Shown here: piece by piece, positions 1 to 5,091 of the stretch
Layout of the letters: each line of letters opens with the position of its first letter
Position numbering within the stretch: position 1 is the first letter of the stretch
Source of the DNA: JBNLBT01 sp050303435
GTDB taxonomy: Bacteria > Pseudomonadota > Gammaproteobacteria > Xanthomonadales > Marinicellaceae
DNA: 10,426 nt
Reading direction: 5' to 3'
NCBI GenBank assembly: GCA_050303435.1
Contig: JBNLBT010000112.1
Location: 1-10,426 of the forward strand
Position numbers and translations under genes: made by a program
Notes under the pieces: generated by a model
Seen by the model: the letters and a program-made list of their open reading frames with translations, nothing else
The model's database searches: none
Told to the model about the DNA's origin: nothing

Positions 1-288
1 TTTTATACCATGCCCGAGGATTACGGGCTGCAACCGGCCGGCCTGGTGCGCAACTGGCTGCACGCGCTGGGACAGGCGCTGCCGGATTACACTGTGCAGA
101 TCAAACCCGGCAACAACCCGGATCGGGGCGTGTTTAAACAATTCATGGCCGATCAATACGGCGTGCACGCCGTGACCTATGAGATGGGCGATGAAACCGA
201 ACGCGCACGGATCGCTGCGGTCGCCGAATCCGCGGCGCGCGCGCTGATGCGCAGCTTGTTGGACACCCCACCAGAAGCCTTTGATTGA
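1..288 (+). CDS. M14-family zinc carboxypeptidase, C-terminal fragment
   Basis: The reading frame is open at the left edge of the window (it starts F-Y-T-M), so this is the last 95 residues of a longer protein and its start lies outside. The ATG at 10 is an internal methionine. The end looks like the C-terminal part of M14 metallocarboxypeptidases. The opening FYT fits the stretch after a histidine/aspartate zinc-site motif, and VHAVTYEMGDET (about residues 56-67 of the fragment) contains the Glu in the position of the family's catalytic general base, followed by a helix ending the domain. M14 enzymes remove C-terminal residues or related amide-linked groups using one zinc ion. The zinc-binding HxxE and later His are not in the window, so activity and substrate cannot be judged. 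A stem-loop directly follows the stop codon. Confidence 0.68.
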   Translation, partial: FYTMPEDYGLQPAGLVRNWLHALGQALPDYTVQIKPGNNPDRGVFKQFMADQYGVHAVTYEMGDETERARIAAVAESAARALMRSLLDTPPEAFD

Positions 289-289
289 A

Positions 290-303
290 GCGCAGCTCTG
301 CGC
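290..303 (+). terminator. Stem-loop directly after the M14 gene, possible terminator
   Basis: GCGCA (290-294) pairs with TGCGC (299-303) around a GCTC loop, starting two bases after the stop codon. There is no T-run behind it, so it is not a canonical intrinsic terminator; it may protect the mRNA 3' end or end transcription weakly. Confidence 0.3.
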
Positions 304-345
304 GATCTGAATTGAATTGATTGTCGCCGCAACGGCCGTTTTTGT

Positions 346-361
346 CGTGATCTTGCTCACC
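346..361 (+). promoter_or_regulatory. CRP/Vfr/Clp-like operator upstream of the DsrE-like gene
   Basis: CGTGA-TCTTGC-TCACC matches the CRP-family palindrome TGTGA-N6-TCACA at 8 of 10 half-site positions, with the GTGA/TCAC core intact. A TAAATT hexamer at 381-386 would place a start near 393, putting the site centre (353.5) at about -39.5. That is close to the -41.5 class II activator geometry. The regulator itself is not in the window. A matching, better site lies at 3315-3330. Confidence 0.55.
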
Positions 362-380
362 TGAAATCCCTGCATTCCGC

Positions 381-386
381 TAAATT
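381..386 (+). promoter_or_regulatory. Candidate -10 element of the CRP-type promoter
   Basis: TAAATT matches TATAAT at 4 of 6 positions, including the key A2 and T6. No recognisable -35 precedes it, as expected for a class II CRP-dependent promoter where the activator overlaps the -35 region. The implied start at about 393 falls just before the 12-bp stem of the structured leader. Confidence 0.35.
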
Positions 387-396
387 GTTGGCCGGA

Positions 397-485
397 CGGT
401 TCGCTGATTCCAAGAGGACAGTCTCACTGTATCGGGGATTGCACGCGCCTGAGTGTGGTCGGGCCACCACGGAATCAGCGAATTG
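397..485 (+). ncRNA. Structured leader or small RNA with a 12-bp perfect stem
   Basis: Bases 400-411 (TTCGCTGATTCC) are the exact reverse complement of 471-482 (GGAATCAGCGAA). Two G-U pairs and a C-G pair (397-399 with 483-485) can extend the stem. Inside it sit two smaller hairpins: ACAGT/ACTGT around CTC (418-430), and GTGG/CCAC around TCGGG (455-467). Together they suggest a multibranched RNA. A further stem with one G-U pair lies downstream at 518-532. The element follows a candidate CRP-dependent start site and precedes the DsrE-like gene by about 100 bases, so it could be a 5' leader or an independent small RNA. No known riboswitch family was recognised. The inverted repeat could instead be a mobile-element relic, but no transposase or target duplication was seen. 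Confidence 0.4.
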
Positions 486-573
486 CCTTGCCCGCCAGGG
501 CCTCGCACGCGCTGAATGCATCCAATGGGTGCTGCGATGGGTGTGCTCAGGCGCGGCGTTGAAAATTCAATAC

Positions 574-578
574 AAGGA
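574..578 (+). promoter_or_regulatory. Ribosome binding site fixing the start at 585
   Basis: AAGGA ends six bases before the ATG at 585. It favours this start over the in-frame ATG at 516, which has no such site and would put 23 residues before the signal peptide. Confidence 0.6.
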
Positions 579-584
579 CCCGCT

Positions 585-977
585 ATGAAAAACCCATTGA
601 TGATTTTGACCGGGATGATGGTTTGCGCCGTGGCTTCTGCGCAATCGGTGAAAGCCTACGCGCACATTGACGCGCGCAGTGAAGCGGAGATTCGTTTTGC
701 GCTGCAGATTGCCGAACGCCTGTTCACACGTCAGAGCGACGCGCGGTTCGCTCTGCTGTGTACGGGCCGCTGTGTGCCCCTGTTGCAAGCGCACAACAGC
801 GCGCTGTGGCAGCGGCTCCAGGACAGTCGAATGCGCCATCCTCAAATTGAATACTACCTGTGCGGCGAAGCGCCCGCAGAGGCATCGGCCGAGGGTTTAT
901 TGATTGCGGTCGATTGCGCGCAGAAATTGCGCAGCCTGCAGCTGGATGGCTGGTTTCAGGTCGACGTGCGGGAGTAG
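585..977 (+). CDS. Small exported DsrE-like protein (paralogue 1)
   Basis: The protein has 130 residues. It begins with a Sec signal peptide (charged MKN, hydrophobic core, probable cleavage after ASA at residue 19), leaving about 111 mature residues for the periplasm. The mature part aligns along its full length with the product of 2749-3174: KAYAxID near the start, FALQ, QxDAR, LLxxG, a Cys in YYLCGE (Cys93), a second Cys in VDC (Cys111), and the C-terminal L-DGW-x-DV. The alternating strand/helix pattern and the Cys after a central strand resemble DsrE/DsrF-type sulfur-relay proteins, but the similarity is distant. It has an extra CxxxC (Cys59, Cys63) absent from its paralogue, and about nine residues fewer between the conserved cysteines. 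A role in sulfur or thiol chemistry is inference. Its upstream region carries a CRP-like box and a structured leader. The ATG at 585 is supported by AAGGA. Confidence 0.72.
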   Translation: MKNPLMILTGMMVCAVASAQSVKAYAHIDARSEAEIRFALQIAERLFTRQSDARFALLCTGRCVPLLQAHNSALWQRLQDSRMRHPQIEYYLCGEAPAEASAEGLLIAVDCAQKLRSLQLDGWFQVDVRE

Positions 978-995
978 CGCACACGCGGGTGTGCG
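978..995 (+). terminator. Perfect 7-bp stem-loop abutting the stop codon
   Basis: CGCACAC (978-984) pairs exactly with GTGTGCG (989-995) around a GCGG loop. The stem begins on the base after the TAG. No T-run follows, so it may be a processing or stability element, or a partial terminator, between the DsrE-like gene and the FG-GAP gene. Confidence 0.4.
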
Positions 996-1051
996 AACAC
1001 GGCCGCAGGTCAACCGCGGCAGTTATTCATATTGAAATGAGAGAGTGTGAA

Positions 1052-2674
1052 ATGAAGAAATTGTGTGTACAGGTGTGTGCCGTGCTGTTGTGCGGTGTGT
1101 TGTCTGCATCGGTGCTGCGCGCGCAGGCGCTGTTCCCGCCATTGCTGGGCGTTGAAGATCTGAATGGAGAAAACGGTGTGAGGTTTCAGGGCACATTGCT
1201 GGGCGATCTGACCGGTTTATCGGTCGCCGGCATCGGCGATTTCAATCACGACGGCATCGATGATTTCGCCATCGGCGTGCTCAACGACGACGAACAAAGC
1301 CCGCACGCCCCCGGGCTGGTGTACATTGTGTTCGGTGCACCGGGTGTGCGCGGCGCGGCGGATTATGCCTTGCCCCTGCTGGATGGCAGCAACGGTTTTG
1401 AAGTGCGCGGTGTGAACACCCACGATTACGTGGGTTTCGCCATCGATGCCGCCGGCGATTTCAATGACGACGGCATCGACGATGTCATCATCGGTTCGCC
1501 GGGCAGCGGCGATCAAAGTGGTGAGGTGCACATTCTCTTTGGCTCCGAGCAGGCCACCTTTCCGCACCCATTCAGTGTGGACGACATCGATGGTCAGAAC
1601 GGTGTGACTTTGCGTGGCGATGGACAACGGCTGGGTCACGATGTGGCCGGCTTGGGCGATGTCAACGGCGATGGCATTGACGATGTGGTGATTGGCGACC
1701 CGGCCTTTGGCACCAACACCGGTCAGGCGCTGGTGGTGCTGGGTCGCAGCGGCCCGTTCAACGCCACGCAGGATCTGGAGCAAAGCACGGGTGTGCTGCG
1801 CGTGCAGGGCGATCTGGGTAACATCCGCCTGGGCTATTCCGTGGATGGGGCCGGCGACGCCAACTGCGACGGCCAGAGAGACGTGCTGATCGGCATCAAA
1901 GATCTGGCCACCAGCGAACCCAACAGCAACGGCACCGGTGCCGCCCTGCTGCTGTTCGGACACGCCGGTCTGACCGATCAAAGCCCGTTGCTGCTCTCGC
2001 AGGTGCAAGCCAACATGGGCGCTTTGCTGTGGGGTCAGGACGCCCTGGATTACACCGGTTTTTCCGTTGCCGGGGTGGGCGATGTGAATGTGGACGGCTG
2101 CGATGATGTGCTGATCGGTGCGCCGGGTTATTCCCCGCCGCCATTTCTGACAAACGCCGGCATTGCCTATCTGTTGTTTGGTTCTGTTGAATTGAACGGC
2201 GATGTGCAGATGGGGCAGATCGGTGAATCCGAAGGCGTGCATTTCCCCGGGCTCAGACCCAACGCCCACAGCGGCGCACATGTGTCGGCGGCGGGCGATG
2301 TCAACGGCGACGGCGCCGCCGATGTGGTGATCGGTTCACACAATTTGAATCCGGGCATTCAGACCAGTGCAAACCGCAGTTTCATCGTGTTTGGCCGGCA
2401 CGCGTTTTCAGCAACAGGGCCTTTTGACTTAAACGCCCTGGACGGGTACAACGGCCTGGCCATGCACGGATTGAATCCCAACAGTTTTGACACCACCCAG
2501 GACATGTTTGGCCAAGGCCTGGCCGCGGCCGGAGATGTGGACGGCGACGGCGTCGACGATGTGTTGATTGGCGCACCACTGGCGCTTGATGCGGACGCCA
2601 CGCAGGTGGGTTCGGCCTACGCTGTGTTTGGGCGCGATGAAGACGTGATCTATGTAGCAGGATTTGATCTGTGA
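1052..2674 (+). CDS. Exported seven-repeat FG-GAP beta-propeller protein
   Basis: The protein has 540 residues, with a Sec signal peptide at about 1-24 (cleavage near LRAQA). It consists almost entirely of seven FG-GAP/integrin-alpha-type repeats. Their core GDxNxDGxxDxxIG falls at about residues 61-75, 135-148, 202-215, 268-281, 343-356, 415-428 and 494-507. The 67-79 residue spacing is that of propeller blades, so seven blades would close one ring. Most blades keep the DxNxDGxxD calcium loop; blade 4 (DANCDGQRD) and blade 5 (DVNVDGCDD) carry the only mature cysteines. Each blade also has an xxGxNGxxxxG-type strand. The protein has no enzymatic domain; such propellers usually bind calcium and partners at the cell surface or outside the cell. 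It ends in DVIYVAGFDL, like the short tags on secreted proteins of Xanthomonadales relatives. The start at 1052 is chosen for the signal peptide and the GAGAG at 1041-1045; an in-frame ATG at 1037 is an alternative. Confidence 0.88.
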   Translation: MKKLCVQVCAVLLCGVLSASVLRAQALFPPLLGVEDLNGENGVRFQGTLLGDLTGLSVAGIGDFNHDGIDDFAIGVLNDDEQSPHAPGLVYIVFGAPGVRGAADYALPLLDGSNGFEVRGVNTHDYVGFAIDAAGDFNDDGIDDVIIGSPGSGDQSGEVHILFGSEQATFPHPFSVDDIDGQNGVTLRGDGQRLGHDVAGLGDVNGDGIDDVVIGDPAFGTNTGQALVVLGRSGPFNATQDLEQSTGVLRVQGDLGNIRLGYSVDGAGDANCDGQRDVLIGIKDLATSEPNSNGTGAALLLFGHAGLTDQSPLLLSQVQANMGALLWGQDALDYTGFSVAGVGDVNVDGCDDVLIGAPGYSPPPFLTNAGIAYLLFGSVELNGDVQMGQIGESEGVHFPGLRPNAHSGAHVSAAGDVNGDGAADVVIGSHNLNPGIQTSANRSFIVFGRHAFSATGPFDLNALDGYNGLAMHGLNPNSFDTTQDMFGQGLAAAGDVDGDGVDDVLIGAPLALDADATQVGSAYAVFGRDEDVIYVAGFDL

Positions 2675-2690
2675 AGGCAGGGGATGTGTG

Positions 2691-2707
2691 TGCCGCTCGG
2701 GGCGGCA
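2691..2707 (+). terminator. GC-rich hairpin after the FG-GAP gene
   Basis: TGCCGC (2691-2696) pairs with GCGGCA (2702-2707) around TCGGG. A run of seven T lies 19 bases further on (2727-2733), too far for a standard intrinsic terminator. It may attenuate read-through into the next gene or just stabilise the message. Confidence 0.28.
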
Positions 2708-2736
2708 GGTGTTGGGTTGAATGACATTTTTTTCAA

Positions 2737-2742
2737 AGAGGA
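2737..2742 (+). promoter_or_regulatory. Ribosome binding site fixing the start at 2749
   Basis: AGAGGA ends six bases before the ATG at 2749. The adjacent in-frame GTG at 2746 would leave a gap of only three bases, so ATG is preferred. Confidence 0.6.
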
Positions 2743-2748
2743 TCTGTG

Positions 2749-3174
2749 ATGAGAGGATTAAAAACAACGTTGTGTGTGTTGCTGGGTTTATGCACTGGCA
2801 TGGTTGCGGCGATGGAGATTAAAGCGTACGCAACCATCGATGAAAACGAGCCCGAGCATTTGGCATTTGCGCTGCAATTCGGCAAGAACCTGGTCAAAAA
2901 TCAGCCCGATGCGCGTTACACCCTATTGTTTGGTGGCGAAGGCGTTTTGCTGGTGCACAAGGAATCCAGCCCTATGCTGGAGGCCTTGCAGCACGCCGCG
3001 GCCAGTCAACCCGGTCTGACCTTGAAAGTGTGTCAGGAAACCACCCGAAAAATGGCCGACCAATGGGGCAAGGAGAGCCTGGATTTTGTCGACGGCGCCG
3101 ACATTGTGAACTGCACCAAAGCCGTGAAAAAATTGCAGAAAGATGGCTGGCTCAAGATTGATGTGACACAGTGA
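2749..3174 (+). CDS. Small exported DsrE-like protein (paralogue 2)
   Basis: The protein has 141 residues with a Sec signal peptide (MRGLK, hydrophobic stretch to about residue 21, cleavage near VAA/MEI). The mature part is a paralogue of the 585-977 product and shares KAYAxID, FALQ, DAR, LL, C-Q/G-E, and the C-terminal LQ-DGW-x-DV. Conserved cysteines are Cys95 (KVCQE) and Cys122 (IVNC). FALQFGKNL followed by YTLLFGGEGV looks like the first helix and second strand of a DsrE-type Rossmann-like fold, and the spacing to the later Cys also fits that family. This copy is closer to the DsrE pattern than paralogue 1. It is lysine-rich and its DNA is less GC-rich than its neighbours. It follows the FG-GAP gene by 74 bp, the same gap as between paralogue 1 and that gene, so one operon is plausible. 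The substrate is unknown; a periplasmic sulfur or thiol role is inference. Confidence 0.72.
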   Translation: MRGLKTTLCVLLGLCTGMVAAMEIKAYATIDENEPEHLAFALQFGKNLVKNQPDARYTLLFGGEGVLLVHKESSPMLEALQHAAASQPGLTLKVCQETTRKMADQWGKESLDFVDGADIVNCTKAVKKLQKDGWLKIDVTQ

Positions 3175-3389
3175 TTGACGGGCGTTCTGCACGCGCGAAG
3201 GATTGACATCCTGCGTCACTTCAATGACGAAATGATTGCACAACGGGTCAGCGGTCAAGGTCAGTCAACCGTTCGTGCCTGATTTTCGACCGGTTGCGGT
3301 GCTCGCTGATCGGGTGTGAGCTGGCTCACAAAATTGAAACGGCGCTTGCGTCAGCATGTGGCTTTGCTTTGAACTTTGAGGAGAGTTGA
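3175..3389 (+). other. Intergenic control region before the DUF1800 operon
   Basis: This 215-bp gap carries, in order: a small stem AGGAT/ATCCT (3199-3212); an isolated perfect -35 hexamer TTGACA (3203-3208) without a convincing -10; a 5-6-5 dyad CGTCA/TGACG (3214-3229); a loose GGTCAR triplet (3246-3265); and the CRP palindrome at 3315-3330. No reading frame in it looks like a gene. Confidence 0.5.
3315..3330 (+). promoter_or_regulatory. Perfect CRP-family operator upstream of the DUF1800 operon
   Basis: TGTGA-GCTGGC-TCACA matches the CRP-family half-sites at all 10 positions with the correct 6-base spacer. Its centre is 67.5 bases before the start codon. With class II geometry (-41.5) the transcript would start near 3364, and a weak -10 (CAGCAT, 3352-3357, keeping A2, A5 and T6) lies exactly where needed. 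In this type of bacterium the regulator could be CRP/Vfr (cAMP) or Clp (cyclic di-GMP); the sequence cannot distinguish them. Confidence 0.68.
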
Positions 3390-5078
3390 ATGCCTTTGCT
3401 GCGCTTAAAAATGACCGGGGTGTGGTGCCTGGGTCTGTGGCTGTCTTCAGCCAATGCGGTGTGTCCCAGCGTGAACATTTTCGCCGGTGACATGGAAGCG
3501 GATTTGCCCGCCAGTCCGGCCGGCGCGCTGTTGAGTGAGAACGACGCGGCGCGTTTTCTGCATCAGGCCACCTACGGACCGAACATCAAGGAAATCCGTC
3601 GGCTGCAACGCCTCGGTTACGACGCCTGGCTGGACCGCCAGATGGCGCGCCCGGTGACCCTGCAGCAACCCTGCATGCAGCGCACGCTGGACGACCCCAA
3701 TCTGCCGTTGTATCAGAATTCGCGCCTGGAGTCCTGGTATCTGAATTCGGCCCAGGGCGCCGACCAGTTGCGCCAGCGCATGGCCTTTGCCTTGAGTCAG
3801 ATTTTTGTGGTGTCCGACAACGCCGCGCTCGGCAATGAAGTGATGGGCATTGCGCGTTACTACGATCTGCTGGCCAGCATGGCTTTTGACAATTACCGCG
3901 ATGTGCTGGAGCAGGTGACCCGCAACGTGGTGATGGGTCAATACCTGGGCATGTTCAAAAACGCCAAGGCCGACCCGGTGGCTGGCACGCAACCGGATGA
4001 AAACTACGCGCGCGAAGTGATGCAGCTGTTTTCCATCGGCCTGCATCAACTGAACATGGACGGCACTGAAATTCTGGACGGCAGCAACAACCCCATCCCA
4101 ACCTACGATCAAACGGTGATTGAAAACTTTGCCCGCGCGTTCACCGGTTGGAACTACGCCGGCTGCGCCAGCAACAACTGGACCTGGTGCAACCCGTCGC
4201 AACCCGGGGTCGACGGCTACGCCCCGATGGAGCCCAATGAAGCCTATCACGACACCGATCCTAAGACCTTGCTCAACGGCCAGGCGGTGCCGGGCGGTCA
4301 GAACGCACACACCGATCTGGACGCCGCGCTGGACAACATTTTCAACCACCCCAATGTGCCGCCGTTCATCAGCAAGCAGCTGATTCAGCGATTCGTCACC
4401 AGCAACCCGTCGCCGGCCTACGTCGGTCGCGTCTCGGCGGTGTTTGCCGACAACGGCAGCGGCGTGCGCGGCGATCTGAACGCGGTGATTCGCGCGGTGC
4501 TGCTCGGCGATGAAGCGCGCAATAACAGCTTCATTGACAACAGCGACTTCGGCAAGCTGAAAGAACCGATCATCCGCCAGGTCAGTCTGTGGCGCGCGTT
4601 CAATGCGATCAGCCCCAATCAGCGCTTCCAGATCTGGAATCCGGAGTTCCCGTTGGCGCAACGGCCGCTGGGCGCGCCTTCGGTGTTCAATTTCTACAAG
4701 CCCGGTTTCCGCCAGCCCGGACCGATTCGCGACGCCAATCTGGTGTCCCCGGAATTCCAGATCACCAGTGAAACCACGGTGTTCACTGTGACCAACGAAA
4801 TCAATGAAATGACCACCCGCGGTCACCACCTGTACAACCATTGGAACGACGGCTGGCCGCTGCTGCAACTGCAGGCGGTGGCCGCCCTGTACGACAGCGA
4901 CGGCGCGGCATTTCTGGATCACCTGGACCTGTTGATGTTTGCCGGTCAGATGACCGCGCACACGCGCACGGTTCTGGAGGATTTGATGAATCAGCTGCAA
5001 AGCAGCAGCGCGGTGCAAAAAGCCGCGTCGGTGATTTTGGTGCTGGCGCTCTCGCCGGAATACGTGGTGCAACGCTGA
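3390..5078 (+). CDS. Exported DUF1800 family protein
   Basis: The protein has 562 residues with a Sec signal peptide (cleavage after ANA, residue 23). The DUF1800 pattern is clear: AARFLHQATYGP at 53-64, a long helical part with RQRMAFALSQIFVVS, then DENYAREVMQLFSIGLHQLNMDG (203-225), FARAFTGW (247-254), HPNVPPFISKQLIQRFV (320-336), GDLNAVIRAVLLGDEAR (361-377) and LKEPIIRQV (390-398), ending with the NFYKPGF region. Length is normal for the family. The biochemical function of DUF1800 proteins is not established; they are typically encoded next to DUF1501 proteins, as here, and the two are thought to act together in the periplasm or outside the cell. Between the signal peptide and the domain lies CPSVNIFAGDMEA, resembling an IFxxGFE tag. 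GAGGAGAG (3378-3385) precedes the ATG. It is the first gene of a four-gene operon behind a CRP-like site. Confidence 0.9.
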   Translation: MPLLRLKMTGVWCLGLWLSSANAVCPSVNIFAGDMEADLPASPAGALLSENDAARFLHQATYGPNIKEIRRLQRLGYDAWLDRQMARPVTLQQPCMQRTLDDPNLPLYQNSRLESWYLNSAQGADQLRQRMAFALSQIFVVSDNAALGNEVMGIARYYDLLASMAFDNYRDVLEQVTRNVVMGQYLGMFKNAKADPVAGTQPDENYAREVMQLFSIGLHQLNMDGTEILDGSNNPIPTYDQTVIENFARAFTGWNYAGCASNNWTWCNPSQPGVDGYAPMEPNEAYHDTDPKTLLNGQAVPGGQNAHTDLDAALDNIFNHPNVPPFISKQLIQRFVTSNPSPAYVGRVSAVFADNGSGVRGDLNAVIRAVLLGDEARNNSFIDNSDFGKLKEPIIRQVSLWRAFNAISPNQRFQIWNPEFPLAQRPLGAPSVFNFYKPGFRQPGPIRDANLVSPEFQITSETTVFTVTNEINEMTTRGHHLYNHWNDGWPLLQLQAVAALYDSDGAAFLDHLDLLMFAGQMTAHTRTVLEDLMNQLQSSSAVQKAASVILVLALSPEYVVQR

Positions 5079-5091
5079 GCAGGAGAAAACA

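Noticed and set aside
400..482. Inverted repeat as integron attC site or insertion-sequence ends
   Set aside because: No integron core sites, transposase or target duplication seen; the RNA-leader reading fits the promoter position better.
516..584. Earlier ATG start for DsrE-like paralogue 1
   Set aside because: The ATG at 585 has AAGGA at the right distance and begins a proper signal peptide.
385..588. 67-residue frame in the gap before paralogue 1
   Set aside because: TTG start, no ribosome binding site, no signal peptide or recognisable domain, and it lies over the structured leader.
860..1051. N-terminal extension of the FG-GAP frame back to 860
   Set aside because: It overlaps the upstream DsrE-like gene and would bury a clear signal peptide that starts at 1052.
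1217..2281. Long minus-strand open frame opposite the FG-GAP gene
   Set aside because: It reflects the repeated GAT/GGC codons of the propeller read backwards; no plausible start signal.
2326..2338. GTGA-TCGGT-TCAC resembling a CRP site
   Set aside because: The spacer is five, not six, and it lies inside the coding sequence of a conserved FG-GAP repeat.
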